In this document: positions 43,005-55,409 of the stretch, one piece after another
Numbering within the stretch: the stretch's first letter is position 1
Layout: every line of letters starts with the position of its first letter
Assembly (NCBI GenBank): GCA_036426205.1
Contig: WSYH01000651.1
Span: 114,843 to 178,842, forward strand
From: Ascaphus truei
Lineage: Eukaryota > Chordata > Amphibia > Anura > Ascaphidae
Direction of reading: 5' to 3'
DNA: 64,000 nt
Notes under the pieces: model-generated
What the model saw: only the letters and a program-made list of their open reading frames with translations
Database searches by the model: none
Told to the model about the DNA's origin: nothing
Translations under genes and position numbers: made by a program

Positions 43005-43835
43005 GAAAACTCAAGGGAGTGATCAAACTATGGTACTAATGTCAATGTGATCATTGTGTCCTTTTGGATAAGTAGTATCCAAAATGTACATCCAATATGT
43101 TTCTCTTGTACATAATTTTTGAAAATGATCTCCTCCCATATAGGAGGGGGGAATGAGTTCAATGCCCATAATGGAGAGGGACTTTGGATCTTTGTTATGA
43201 TTAGCACAAAAGTGATGGGAGCGGCCGTGAGTCTGACACCCATGTATAATATTACGCCGGTGCTCCAGGAACCGTTGTACTTAGAGCCCTTGATGTGCGC
43301 CTACATATGTGTACCACATTCACACGAAAAGTGACGGTACACAAAATTCACGTTAAACAGTTGATATGATCTTTATATTCTATGATGTGCCATTCGAAAA
43401 TGATGAAAATTTATTGGTTTTATTTAAATGTTTACAGTTCAACAACGGCCCTCTCCGCATCCAAAGTTTCCCACCCCTTTGGCTGAATCTGAATGAAATT
43501 TTATTTGGTTTTTAATTTACTAGGAGCAATTATAGTTTTTAATACTTCTTGCCTTTCTAAAGACTGTTGGAGCATATTCAGTACTAGATGACCATTACAG
43601 GTCGTCTCGTATGTATTCAATGACAATTTAGATATATTTTTAATTTGAGGCTGATTGATTGTATTGAGTAATAAACTTTGGTATATGCCTCCTTTGTTGT
43701 CTTTTTTCTTATTTGCACGTAAACGATTTAGATTTATTTTTTGATGTTCTAATAGTGTCTCGCGTTTTATAAGACTAGCATCCTGAATGCTTTTGTAACA
43801 AGAATATCATACCCCTTCTCTGAAATGTTATGTAG
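43005..43835 (-). pseudogene. Penelope-like element remnant: linker and GIY-YIG endonuclease
   Basis: Minus strand, from 43835: lysine-rich text (RETLLEHQKINLNRLR, then LKTIIAPSKLK) that parallels the junction before the endonuclease in the 60-kb copy. Next comes a damaged GIY-YIG domain: CECGTH, TSRALST, RFLEHRRNI, SLSIMGIELIPPS, LCTRETYWMYILDT, ending DHIDISTIV at about 43005. Several frame changes are needed. It closely resembles the 60-kb copy in its last 80 residues. Confidence 0.75.
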
Positions 43836-43839
43836 TATG

Positions 43840-43998
43840 TATTATGATGCATGTATGCATGCATGTATGTATGCTAGTATGTACTATGATGTTATGATGA
43901 TGGTATGATGTAGTATGTATGGTATGTATGTATGTTGTATGTATGTATATAATATATTATAATATTTATATATATATATATATAAGATATATATATAT
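43840..43998. repeat. ATGTATGC and TA microsatellites
   Basis: Tandem ATGTATGC/GTATGATG units grade into a long TA tract. Tyrosine/isoleucine frames here are not genes. Confidence 0.9.
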
Positions 43999-44929
43999 AT
44001 ATATCTCAGTGGCTGATCCAGCTAGCTCTCTACCTTCCCCTGTCATGTCAGTTCTAATAAGATGTATACAATGTCAAGCTGTCCTATGGGTCTTTCCCCC
44101 TCCTCATGCTAAATTCCTGAGTGACAGAAGTGGAGTTGACACAGGGATCTGTGATAGCCAATCGTGGTACAGATACTGGGCCCTCCCACTTTGAGCTGCA
44201 GGAAGGAAGTGCCTAAATTAGAGATTGAAGTTCATCCCCTTAGGGGTGAGACCTTCAGGTTGTTCCAGCCTGCCCCTGCATGGGGTAGGATGTGTTGGAA
44301 ACGTCTCCTCCCGATCAGGAGTGAGACATGTGATCAGCCCCTCACGGGCTGAACACTACCTAATCCAGCTAGGCCTCATCATTACCCGCAGGCCAGTACC
44401 ATCCAGAAGCCAGGGATCTACTCTATCAATTTGAGCATACGCTGCAACAACACCAGCAGTGGCTGCTGTAATAAAGAAAATCCTCATTTGTACTTCTGGC
44501 TCCACTACAGTCTGTGTGGAGAGAGGTAGTAATATTAAGGACTGTCATAGTGGGGACCACCTGCAGCCTTGCTAAAGCCCTCTATGTCTGGAGGAGCTGA
44601 CACCAAGAAGAGAAAGAAGCAGAAACATCCCTAAAAGTCTGCCCTATACCCCCACATCATCGCGGGAAACTCATCTCTCCTTTTCCTTTGCAGGTAACCA
44701 GCACTACACCAAGCAGTCGCATAGCCATAATCTCCCAGAGGAGGGGGGGGGGGGTGGGGGGAGGTAGACATGTGCTACATATATTAAGATTAATAATCTA
44801 TATATCATTTTGTCATCAGTTTTGCTCCATTGTTTTAGACTTTAATAAATTATCCCCCAAATGTCAACCCACTAATAGTTATGTTTAAATTGCTAGTCAA
44901 AAGGAAGGATATTAGAGAAAGGTGATGTC
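43999..44929. other. LTR-like or unassigned sequence
   Basis: GC-moderate sequence with AATAAAG at 44471 and a G-run at 44741-44762. The composition and polyadenylation signal would suit an LTR, but ends and a second copy were not found. Confidence 0.3.
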
Positions 44930-45925
44930 ATAGTTACATAGTTACATAGTTACATAGTAGATGAGGTTGAAAAAAGACGTAGGTCCATCAAGTTCAACCT
45001 ATGCTAAATTTAGACAACAGATACTATATCCTATATCTATACTTACTAATTGATCCAGAGGAAGGCAAACAAAAACCCCAGTGTCATATTATCCAATGAT
45101 ATCTCATAAGGGGAAAAATAAATTCCTTCCTGACTCCAATAATTGGCAATCGGATTAATCCCTGGATCAACATCCTTCCCATGTATACTTATTTGGTATA
45201 TCCCTGTATACCTTTGCTATCTAAAAAGATGTCCAACATTTCATGGGTAATGAATTCCACATTTTAAATGCACTTACTGTAAAGAACCCTTTCCTTTGTT
45301 GCTGGTGAAATCTCATTTCCTCCAACCTTAAGGGATGCCCCGAGTCCTTAGTACTGCCCTTGGGATGAATAGTTCTTTTGAAAGCTGCTTGATTTGTCCC
45401 CGAATATATTTGTATATAATTTAGCTAGCCTCTCCTCATAAGTTAGATTGTCCATCCCCTTTATTAATTTGGTGACTCTTCTCTGCACTCTCTCTAGTTC
45501 CATAATGTCTTTTCTTAGGATTGGTGCCCAAAATTGTACTCCATATTCAAGGTGTGGTCGTACTAATGCTTTGTAAGGGGGCATAATTATGTATACTTCC
45601 CTTCCATCCATTGCCCGTTTGATGCAAGATAAGATCTTGTTTGCCTTTGAAGCTACTGCATGACTTTGGGCACTATTGCTAAACCTGCTGTCTACAAGCA
45701 CTCCTAAATCCTTCTCCATCAAGGATTCCCCTAATTTATCCCCATTTAATTTGTAATTTGCCTTTTTATTCTTGCATCCCAAATGCATAACCTTACATTT
45801 ATCGGTATTAAACCTCATCTGCAGGTAATGCCCACGTTTTCAGTCTCTCCAAGTCCTTCTGAAGATAATTTACATCCTGCTCTGATTCTATTACCTTACA
45901 CAATTTAGTATCACATTGTCATGTG
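44930..45925 (-). mobile_element. 3' end of a Rex1/CR1-type LINE, minus strand
   Basis: The right part encodes the last part of a reverse transcriptase on the minus strand (45348-45818 open, with recognisable text to 45925): CKVMHLGCKNKK, EKDLGVLVDSRFS, VRPHLEYGVQFWAP and LERVQRRVTKLIKG. The 3' UTR follows, including AAGACGTAGGTCCATCAAGT at 44970-44990 on the plus strand, and the element ends in tandem AGTTACAT units (44930-44955). Octamer tails of this kind are usual for CR1/Rex1 elements. The copy is 5'-truncated. Confidence 0.85.
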
Positions 45926-46361
45926 TTTAGAGGGTAGTTGATCCTTTGAAATCCTTAGAATTATGAATTATGAATAAATACATTTGATTGTTATTGTTGG
46001 GATGGAAAAGTGTAAATAAAAACTTTCATAAGGTTTACATTTAAAACAAAATTATTCACCAAGATGTGCTACAAATTTAATTCACTTACAGTCCTGTGTA
46101 GATTCCACCTTTAAGTCATTAATATAATGGAAACTCCTCTGGAAAAATGCTAATAATAAAATACACTTACTGTAAGTAGTTAAGAAATACTCTATGTAGT
46201 ATAGACCAAAACATGGGCTACAGCATGATGAACAAACACAACAATGAAAACATAACACAATTTAATAATAAAAAAAAAAGAATTGCAATAAGTTCTTCTT
46301 TTTGATTGCAGTTTGTGTTCACTTTACGTGGAGTGGTCATGCTGTAACCCGTCTACACTAT
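45926..46361. other. AT-rich stretch, nothing recognised
   Basis: Flank between a LINE and a MITE; no feature seen. Confidence 0.4.
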
Positions 46362-46364
46362 TTA

Positions 46365-46664
46365 GGCCATGCGTATAGTGCCCGCGACGGTGACGGCGCC
46401 CAAAAACAAATACATTGCCGCCTCCGCCGCATGCGCTTTTAGTAAGCGCGACGGCGACAATGCGACGGAGTGACGTCGCAATTCGAACTTTGGAAACTGG
46501 AAATATTTGATTTTTCAAGGGCTGTCACCTCATGTGATAGCCCTTGAACAAATCAAATACCAGTACACCTGCGACGCCGCTGCAAAGCGAAATATAACTT
46601 TTACTGGCGGCGACGGGTGACGTAACCCATCCCGTCGCCGGTCGCGGGCACTATACGGGCGGCC
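46365..46664. mobile_element. 300-bp PIF/Harbinger-type MITE, TTA duplication
   Basis: Ends GGCCATGCGTATAGTGCCCG and, inverted, GGCCGCCCGTATAGTGCCC, flanked by TTA at 46362-46364 and 46665-46667. The centre has TCAAGGGCTGTCAC...GTGATAGCCCTTGA. Internal text is shared with 22041-22490. CpG-rich, non-coding. Confidence 0.85.
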
Positions 46665-46667
46665 TTA

Positions 46668-47416
46668 CTGTGTTCTATAGTTTTTGATCTGCACGAATTT
46701 TCCTACAGTATTCGGTACCTTTTTCAATTCATTTTCTCTGTGTTCTAAACAAACAATAAGTTAATTTTACTAATTATATATTGATGAGCCACTATCATAT
46801 TGCTTGCAAACTCAACTAAAGAATAACTTTAAACCAAACTGCTTTAGGTAGATATGGGAATGATTGGGATTGAAATGGCCTAAAAATCTGTTTTTGATTA
46901 ATGTAGAAAAAAGCCCCAAATCGTCTACTGTACATTAAAAAAAAAAAAATTTCAAGCGTAAATTGTATAAGTGTACAGGGTGTATAGGATATGACTAATT
47001 TATGCATTTAACATCTAAGAACATCACCAACAAGTCTCTACAGTATAATTAATTTTTTATTTTTTGTGTATTACAATAATTTGACTGGAAGATAGAATCA
47101 GATGAAGTATTAAAGGTGTGCATCAGCCCTGATGAAGTGTTTGGTTTGAACTCAAAATTGCTGTAGACTTTTCGACCAGATCCCTGGTCAAACTCCTAAG
47201 ATGTGATGTAATTTACACTTTTTTTGGATCTTTCTGTGGCACATGGAGGTTGGTGTACATATGTATTTTTAGGTGACATTTTATATACGGCTACATTTTT
47301 AAACCTTTGGATGAATAAAATGTGATTTTTTTTGAGAAACGTGCACAAATCCCCCAATTTTTAATTTTTTTGTAAAATATATTATGGTTCTGCCTAGGTT
47401 TTTTTATTTTTATACT
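46668..47416. other. AT-rich stretch with a hammerhead-like trace
   Basis: GCCCTGATGAAGTGTTTGG at 47127-47145 resembles the 5' half of the ribozyme motif, but the second half is not recognisable. Nothing else is seen. Confidence 0.3.
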
Positions 47417-48520
47417 CTGTGGGAAGCAGGTTGCCAGAGCTGAACTGCATTAATTTCAGCTTCAGGTACCCCCTGTTTCCCGAGATACATAAAAGAATAG
47501 AACACAGGGAGCGCAAACAGAAACACAACACAGAAACGTGCTCCTCAATGATGCCTGTAAATACGGTCTCTAGTACTGTGTGAATAGGGTGAAACAGAAA
47601 ATAAGGCTCAATTGAGTGTATTATTGATGATCATGTGCAGTGCTCAAATGTGGGATAAAGCACTCACAGCCGGTCAGTAATGGTCTGATAACCATATGCA
47701 GTGATGATCAATAGAACTGCAGGCTGGAGTTCTCCTCAAAAAGGAAACATAAGGAGAACATGGTATAACATCATTTAATAAACAGTGACAGAATAGGGAG
47801 GGTAGGGAATAGACTCACATTCTCCTAGTCTGTCAGGCACAGTAAATGTATTAACGGTACACTTGTAGCACTCAGCATGGGCTGAATAACACAGTGTGAA
47901 TGCCAATAACGGTCTCACGCCAATCCTAGTTGCGGCGGCATTCTCTTTCCACTCCTGGTTGCCAGTATGGTCACGTCTGCATCTGCGCGCACACAGTGCA
48001 GGAACCAATGGAGTCAATCAGGCTGGCTGGTACGGTGTTCTTAGAGGGTAAAAAAATAAATATTTGCTTTTCTCAACTGTGTCACTGGCTTCCTCAGGGG
48101 TTCTCCTTTTGTGAGCATCAAGCATGTTTATATGGGCATATAAATCAAGGTAAAGTGCCAATCAGAGTCCTCCAATCAGCTCAGATGATTTATTTAACTT
48201 GGCTGATCGGAAGGATCATATTAATCCAATTCAAATCACAATTTAACACAATACACTCTTACAATATGATGTACAAACCTTGATTGCTTTTTCCCAAGAT
48301 ACATACCTCTGAAGGTGCCCTGGTACTGTGCTCTCCAGGGTGAACAATTTGGTGGTTCAAAGGTGCAGTGTCACGCAGTCCAATAGGAAGTCTCTTTTAA
48401 TTGGCCCACGTGACTTTTAAACATGCATTAAGAACTAGGGCACCTTTTGAGGTATGTATCTCAGAAAGCAAGGGGGTTTCTGGAGCTGATTCAGTGGCTC
48501 AGCTCCGAAAGGGAGAGAGA
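47417..48520. repeat. Palindromic module split by an insertion
   Basis: GAGCTGAACTGCATTAATTT and CCCTGTTTCCCGAG at 47435-47485 and the inverted partner at 48430-48510 are the same module as 8925-9010. The two halves are separated by the element at 47492-48297. Confidence 0.6.
47492..48297 (-). mobile_element. 806-bp Penelope-type repeat, target duplication GATACATA
   Basis: GATACATA at 47484-47491 and 48298-48305 flanks the insertion. The left end (ACACAGGGAGCGCAAAC) has the 3'-end look of the other Penelope-type repeats. At 48078-48108 the minus strand reads CCCCTGAGGAAGCCAGTGAC, a decayed hammerhead start. There is no coding sequence. Confidence 0.65.
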
Positions 48521-48957
48521 GGGGGAGAGACATCAAGCTTTTTTAGCTTTCATTTTTCCTCTGTATGAGGAGAGGTGAAGTGCGCTTGTTGAGTAAAGAG
48601 GTCCAAGATGGTTACAAATACAACCAAGTGAGCAATCAGAGACATTGTCAAAAGCAGACTGGATAGACCACCACTTGAGTAGAATCAGTATGGGATAGAT
48701 TGAAACTTAAAGAAGATTGGATATTTTGTTGAGCCCTGGAATCCTGGTATAAAGTAGATAAAAAGACTTGCCCAAGCACACAAGGAGCCGACACTGGGAA
48801 TCCCCTGCTTCAAACTCAGTGCTAAAGTCAGTGTCTTTACTCACTGAGCCACTCCTTCTTCTATGGGATTGTGAAATAGCCTACCTTCTCCCATGGGATG
48901 GCATAAAACCTACCTGTGTGAGCCAGTGAGGAGAGAAACAAATTAATGCCTTTATTC
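48521..48957. other. Unassigned stretch
   Basis: Only short frames; a GAGAGAGAGGGGGAGAGA run at 48510-48530. No feature recognised. Confidence 0.35.
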
Positions 48958-49802
48958 TGTAAGGTGTGATAAGCGCAGATGACGTTCCCTGTCTGCCTTT
49001 ATAGCATCTTGCCTTGCATTTGTTTCCTGGACTTCTCTGCTACTACCTGTTCCAGCTCCTCTTTTTGTCTTGTCCCTTCCAAGAAAAGGTCCTTTCCTGC
49101 AATTAGGCTTGTCCCTGTCTGTTCCTTGAACTGTCCCTGTTCCTGTGGATTCCCTGCTGCTGACCTCTGGCTGTGATTGACTGCGATTCTTGCCCCCTGT
49201 CCTGGTGTGACTGTGCTACTCTCAAATCAGGAAGCTGACGTGCAGGGCTGTGGTAAGGATGCAAATAAACCGACCAGAGCCCAGAGTCCTGTAAAAGTAT
49301 CCGTAGTCGGTAAGCAGGCAAAGGTCAGGGCTGGCGGCAGTGGTGCAAAGTCCAGTAAATGGGAAAATGGTCAGGGCAGGCAGAAAGCAGTGAGGTCGGG
49401 GTCACAGTCCGGGGTCAGCAACTGGGGAATCCAAACAGACAAAATGGTAAGGTGTGACAGCGTAGACAAACAGGAACTGCAAACGTAAAACCTTGCTCAG
49501 CGACTCCCACTAGGAACTGCAGACTTATATAGCAGGCTGCCAGTACCCAAAATGGTCACAGTGAGCAGAAAGGGCAGGTGACTTGGAAAACCCGAACTGC
49601 AGCAAAACCCGGCACGGATCGAGCAGAATCCTTACACCTGGACCCCTGCCTGTAACCCCAACTACTATTCTTGCCACCTGTCCTGGACCCCTGCCTCTGA
49701 TCCTGACTGATTCTTGTCACCTGCCCTGTACCCTTGCCTGTGACCTCGACTAAGCCTGCTGTTCTGGCCACTGAGCTCCAACTGGCACCTGAGGTCCTTA
49801 CA
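48958..49802 (+). mobile_element. Probable LTR with internal GATTCTTGCCACCTGTCCTG repeats
   Basis: It begins TGTAAGGTGTGAT, ends GAGGTCCTTACA and is split by a family B solo LTR. The part after the split holds about three 48-bp units. No target duplication was found, so the outer ends are tentative. Confidence 0.4.
49206..49636 (-). mobile_element. Solo LTR (family B), target duplication CCTGG
   Basis: Minus strand TGTAAGGATTCTGCTCGATC...AGTCACA, 431 bp, matches 34611-35052 across its length. CCTGG at 49201-49205 and 49637-49641 is a perfect 5-bp duplication. Confidence 0.88.
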
Positions 49803-50797
49803 ATCACCTTGGGATGCAGAAAGGTTGTCCCGAGCCTCCTTCAGGTTGATCTGTGGTGTCTGTATTCTTCCTGCACTATGGTCAGCAATTCCACTGTGAA
49901 CTCAAACAGCTCCTCAATTGTAACTCAGAAGGTATTCTTATTCTGTTATCGGGGATCTTCGGTACTCTCCAATACATGTTTCACTGTTATCTTACAGCTT
50001 CCTCAGGTGCAATTTTAAGAATAGTCTTAAGTTAATCTTTTTTTTACAACATACATACATACTGTGACATAGTCCCAGGATAGTGGGCAGCTTTCTGTCT
50101 AATTTATAGAAGAAAGTGCAGACTTAGGAAGTGATCTGCTCCCCAGATTCAGTCACTAAGGCTGGTGGCTGGAGGCTGGGAGGAAACTGCTCCCCAGGAT
50201 CCAGTTCGGGGTAGATTGTTGTCCAATTGTTTAATACAAGACATATTTAAGTTTGTACAATGGGGTTGTAGTACTAAGTTTAGTATGGAGATCATACTTT
50301 TGGATATTGGTTCATCCTTGCAAATATTTATGTATACAGTATTGCTGGAATTGTAGGAAGGGCCCTTTGAAATTAAATGTATTATCTGTAAATATCTGTA
50401 TAGTTCGGTGGGGGGTATTTGGTGGGTTTCTTTTAATTAATTGTATCCAGTTTCTGTTGTCCTGCAAAAATTGAGTTCCACACTTTTTGGTTAAGCGATT
50501 TGAATAGAGACTTTATTGTTAACAGCCATTAGCAAGAGTGCATTTAATAAGAATCAAACAGTACTGTTTGACTAACACAAATGCAGTCTACTTCATACCC
50601 TAAAGAAATAGGCATGCATACATAATTTTGCAATGCCCACATATGACTTCATCCTATTTTATTTCTAGATAATTTCCAATTATATTTTGCAAACTAGACA
50701 GGACAAAGAAAGAAAGATATCATTTATGGCACCATCACCCCCCCAAAACTCTTAGCTTTTTTCCCTCCTCCTAACTGTTCAAAGGAATTTTTATAGA
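49803..50797. other. Unassigned stretch
   Basis: No significant ORF, no paired repeat found. Possibly internal remains of the element whose LTR ends at 49802. Confidence 0.35.
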
Positions 50798-50800
50798 TAA

Positions 50801-51073
50801 GGCTGCGGCACCGCTGGCGCTGACCACGCTCATGCTTGAGAGCGGTGATGTCACCAGCTCTCCACGTATGAGTGCCGTGTCTCCTGGCTATTTAGCAAGC
50901 GTGCACGGAGGGCATTGCGGGTAAGTTGAGCGCACTTCAAAGTCTCTTTTTTTTGTTTACTTAAGCACCAAGCGTGGATGAGCGTGCGTGGAGACGGGAC
51001 AATTTCAGTTGCTGAAACTAAACACGGCAAGCACCGTGCGGTAAGCACACTCAGCGCTAGCGTGGACGCAGCC
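50801..51073. mobile_element. 273-bp PIF/Harbinger-type MITE, TAA duplication
   Basis: Ends GGCTGCGGCACCGCTGGCGC and, inverted, GGCTGCGTCCACGCTAGCGC, flanked by TAA at 50798-50800 and 51074-51076. Non-coding, with GAGCG/CGCTC pairs inside. Confidence 0.85.
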
Positions 51074-51189
51074 TAAGAAGTAAAGCAAGAGGCCCATCTT
51101 GGATAACAAAATGGAATCAGCTTTTATAAAGGCAAGAATAAGTTCGGAGAAGAAAAAAAAACTTCTTTCATATGTCTACTCTAATGCTT

Positions 51190-51806
51190 TGTGAAAGAAA
51201 TATAACCCAGCGCTTATAACTAAAATTAATAAATGTGCAGCTCTAACCCAGTAAAAACAAACAACCTCTAAGTTCTAGTGAAAAATAGGGGAGTGCAGGA
51301 TATAGAGTGACTATTTATATGTGAACAGTGAATATACAATAAAGAAATTTAAACCATTAACACCGATGTTCCTTTTTCTTCCTTAAAGATTACGTAGGGA
51401 TATTTCTACAGTATCTCACAGGGTTTGAGAAAAAAAAAGAGGAAAAACCAATGGTGTACAGTAGATAGTTTGACACAAATTGGTATTGTGGTAGAATACA
51501 GCAGTTTCACTCACATTTTAAAACATTACACGAACGATGTACAAGGGTCTTTGGGGCTTCCTTCAGTCCTGCATTCCTGCCCTTAGAATAGTTGATAGGC
51601 ACTCCTCCTCATGGGTGCAGAAAACGCCGGCACACACACCTGGCGTTCACTTCCTGGTGTGTGGCGTCACGAGTTCTCGTGTCTTGTGAGATTTCGGTCG
51701 CCTGGGGCTGGCACAGCAGCAGGGACTTCAGTCTGTCCCTCTCCTCTGTACTCCAGATAGGCTCCAAACTCAAAATGTTTCACCACTTGGGCTTCATCAG
51801 GAGTCA
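51190..51806 (-). mobile_element. Penelope-type repeat with decayed hammerhead
   Basis: Left end AACCCAGCGCTTATAACTAA has the usual 3'-end style. At 51766-51806 the minus strand reads CTCCTGATGAAGCCC and GGTGAAACATTTTGAG: CTGATGA and GAAA survive, but the cleavage triplet is lost. Non-coding. Confidence 0.5.
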
Positions 51807-52067
51807 GGACAGAGCCCTAAAAATTGGGACTGTCCCACCTAAAAATGGACATCAGGTCACTCTATATTGGTTGCATGTGTCCCTCTCAGAGTCTGAGTAA
51901 GAAAATGCAAAGTCTGATATGCCGCCTGTGAAGGGCGGGAATGCTCCTGTTTCTTAAAATACTAGGCCTGTTCAGATTGTAGCTCTTTTTTTGTTTTTAG
52001 GCCATCTCTGATGTTAGCACCATCATTCTCTAATGTTTGGTTTGACCGGTCTTTGCTAATTAGTGAG
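51807..52067. other. Unassigned flank
   Basis: No feature seen. Confidence 0.35.
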
Positions 52068-52542
52068 TGTAACAGGGACTTATCCCTGTTTAAATAAAAG
52101 CATATACTGTCAAAGAAATCCAGCAGAGAGCTGGTTGATTGCAGCTAATCAATTAACCAGCTCCACCTGGGTAATCAGAGGAGTATTAAAAGGTACCAGA
52201 CCACTATGCCTGAACACAGAGGATGCAGGAACCTGCCAGAGGCTGGACCCTCAAGCAGACGACTATCCAGACCCAGAAACTGTCATGTAAGGCCACCTGC
52301 ATTGAGGTACCTCTTGAGACTTTGGGGGTGATAGGCTGGTAAGGGGCTTTTCCTCCCAGTCTTGCAGAGAGGGATGGGGGGGGGGGGGGTGTTAGCCCTT
52401 ACACAGGGATAGGCTGTTTGTTTATTTGGTGTATTTTGTTTTTGTTTGCTCTGCATTGTTTAAAGAGACAGGCTCAATAAAGCCATGTTTTAATTTCCCC
52501 AAAACTGTCTCCTTGTGTGTACGTCTGCACCACCCTCTTACA
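52068..52542 (+). mobile_element. Solo LTR (family A, divergent subfamily)
   Basis: Begins TGTAACAGGGACTTATCCCT, ends ACCCTCTTACA, 475 bp, with AATAAAG at about 52478. The flanks GTGAG and CTGAG differ by one base. Start and end match family A but the middle is different and includes a G19 run. Confidence 0.75.
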
Positions 52543-52722
52543 CTGAGGTTAAAGCTTTTATGTCCATTTGATCTTGAGGCTGGTCTCTTAAGATGCCATC
52601 TTGTCAAGCGCCGAGAATTTGCCCCATAAAATGCTAATTTAATACTATATCATATATATTTTATATAAATAAAAACATACATACAAAGACAACTAAAATA
52701 TGTGTTCACAACAATATCATTT

Positions 52723-53800
52723 TGTAGTCAGGTTCCTCTGACCCCCCCTTACTTCCGCGTGCACTGGGGAGTTGTGTGGGCGGCCATGTTGCCGGGTGCC
52801 CCCGGTGACTGCAGATGCAGGGTGCCGCCATGTTGGCTTCGGTTCGCGCATGCGCAGTGGCACGAGAGCTGCGGCAGTCTTTGCAGAGAGCAGGCACATG
52901 CGCAGTGGGAAGCGCACAAAGAAGGACCAATCAGGAGGAGGCTCTCAGCTTGAGCCTCTGATGAGTCACCTGTTCTCAGATAGCCAATAGGGTTGTGTAG
53001 ATTGTGGCTCAGGATAGGGAAGTGTTCAGCAGGGACCACGCTAGTTAGTGTGTGCTGGGATAGCAAGGGGAGAGGAGGTGTGTGTGCAGGGGTCAGTGAC
53101 CCACTGCAGTAGGCAAGTATCTTTCCCCTAGGCCCCAGTGCAGGACCTGAGACATCACTAGCTTGTGGTTGCTGCAGGGAATGGCCTTTAGATAGGGACC
53201 TTTGTCTGGTAAACCAGTAGAGCAAGTCAGGGACACAGTACTGCGTTCAGGAGCCCGTCATTCTTAGTCTGAGCTCAGACTACGCTACGGAGTCAGAGCA
53301 CGTTGGAGACATCCCATGCAGTGGAACTCATTGTGAGAGACTGCGCAGGATCGGCAAATACTTTTTGAAGTGGCAGCGACCGGGTGCTGGAGCACCCGGC
53401 AGGTATTTCCACAAGTGTAATAACATACCGGTACCTTACAAGCGTTGATCCCGCCTTGGGGGTGGGTTCCTTGGGGACACTCAGGGGTTAAGTTACCAAG
53501 GGACTGGTCGGTTACGTTGGACACGGTGTGGGATATACACGGTGGTGGGATATTACTGCACATTGAAGCGTGGCAAGGGCCATTGGTATAATAAAGTTAT
53601 TAATGTATTTGTGTGTGATCTATGCAGTAAAGGTTAACATTATATTTGCGAGTTATTGTTATTGTTCTTGTTCGGGGGAATCTCACACATTGGGTATCCT
53701 GGGCAAGTGGAGGTGCTGCCAGTTATTATATTGTTACCCCAGGCTCCCAGTAGCGGAGGCTCAGATCTCTGTGAGCCAGCAGGCAAAGCCAGCACCAGCA
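52723..53800 (+). mobile_element. LTR (family D), plus strand
   Basis: Begins TGTAGTCAGGTTCCTCTGAC and shares much text with the minus-strand LTR at 14076-15203, including the tail CCCAGGCTCCC...GTGAGCCAGCAGG. AATAAAG near 53590 is a polyadenylation signal candidate. The end is placed at GCACCAGCA by comparison. No duplication was found, so it may be truncated. Confidence 0.6.
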
Positions 53801-54559
53801 GACCTGTCTAGGTTAGAGGGAAAGAGGGCTGCAATTTCAAAATAGGATTGCATAAATTAAGTACAGTACATGAGCAGGATTAAAAAGAAGAGTGAATGAA
53901 ATATATTTTCTTGTACCTAAAGAAGGCAATGAACTAAAAATATATCTGATTTTGTATTCAAAAAAGCTTTTTGGACATTTGTTCTAACCTTGTGCAGTCA
54001 AAAGATAGCAGTCTGGGCTGATCACCATTTTTTTGTGCATTTTATTTTTTACTTGCTTTATGAGATTTATTCTTATCCTTTCCAAAACCGTTTTATTTTG
54101 AAAATATGATGCTTCATTCAGGAGATATGAGCGTTTGAAATATTAAGGGGACTATGCTATAAGCGTTCATAAGCCACATTTCAGGGACTTATCGGCCAAA
54201 ATGCCTTCTACGATTCTGTAAGCGTCGAAAAGTGGGCGATAAAAGACTGAATCGCCAAAATGTTCAGCCTTCAAAAACAAATGTAAATAAAAAACTTCAG
54301 AGTGTGCGGCGATAAGCCACTTATCAGCAGGTTCTGATACTTGTGCAATTCTAGTAGCCGTGATTAGCTTATCGAGGCCTCTCGCGGCTCTTGAATGGCG
54401 AGTTTCTCCCAAAATCCACACGCCAGGAAAAGTTGGCGTCAAGGTGGTTAGAACATGCTGAGAGGTGGTTGCCAGGATTGATGCCGGGAGTCTCCTGAAC
54501 TGATACCCATTAATATCAGCACCGGACACCTAGGATGAATCTCATGCAGTAAAAATTTA
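53801..54559. other. Unassigned; contains an end-like motif
   Basis: GGGGACTATGCTATAAGCG at 54148-54166 resembles the ends of the 38766-40942 element and may start another modular element. No gene. Confidence 0.3.
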
Positions 54560-54760
54560 TTTACAGGCAACTTCATTAACTTAGCGGCTAACTGCTACGG
54601 CAATGAAGGGGTTAACCCCTCTCGCTACCTGCCAAGGGCCAAATACACCTTCACCCACCTCCGCTACTGTGGCGAGAGGAGGATTAATCAGTCCTAAATA
54701 AAAGGTATTATACCCGGCTGATTAACCCCAGCTCGCATTGGGAATGAAGGGGTTAAAATT
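54560..54760. repeat. TTAACCCC-type palindromic module
   Basis: TTCATTAACTTAGCGGCTAA and AATGAAGGGGTTAACCCC, with a second AATGAAGGGGTTAA at 54742. Same family as 24900-24950. Confidence 0.55.
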
Positions 54761-55409
54761 ATTTGCACTGCACTGCTGCATTTGCCCTGTCCCAGCCTTC
54801 TTAACCCTCATTTGCAGGCTGTTCTCTGCCTGCTGTAATAGTAGTCAAATGCAATGTGTGTTATATTCTTTTGAGGCACAAGATAGTGTTGAGAGCGCCG
54901 AAGCCAGCGCTGATTGAAGAAGCGTGGCTGCGGTTTAGAGGTCTGTTTGAAGTATGGGTATCCATTTCTATCCATTCGACCTCTTAACCACAAGTCAATT
55001 GAATAATTGGCTTGCGGTTAGATTTGAAGTGGTTTACAGATAAAATGTATCCGTACCTTGTTACCCCGTAACTTGAAAGGCAGAAAATCTATTGCCGTGG
55101 GAAGTGTGTCAATTGACATGGGAAGTAGGTGAACTTAGCTTCCCACAAGCAAGCATTTCAATTAAGGGGGCTATCTCGCGAACGGAGGCACCCAGCACCC
55201 TGATTTTTGGTGTGCACGTATAAATAAATAAAACATGCCCATACACATAAAAATTACAGTTGTGGTACACCCAGAACATGAGGTTTTAACAAAGTGTGTA
55301 ATACTATGAATTTAAAATGTACAGGCAGGAACGTTTTTTTCTGTGAGCCCGGGAAAAAAATCCTTTGGCATGTAAATATGCCAGGGTTGAATGAGCTGAG
55401 GGTATTTTT
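54761..55409. other. Unassigned stretch
   Basis: A short inverted pair, GGGAAGTGTGTCAATTGACA, lies at 55099-55118. No gene recognised. Confidence 0.35.

Noticed and set aside
47127..47160. Hammerhead-like CCCTGATGAAGTG
   Set aside because: Only the first box is present; no GAAA with a pairing stem II follows, so it is noted only as a trace.
48979..49488. Plus-strand ORFs of 65-103 codons
   Set aside because: They fall within LTR sequence defined by a solo LTR with a perfect target duplication.
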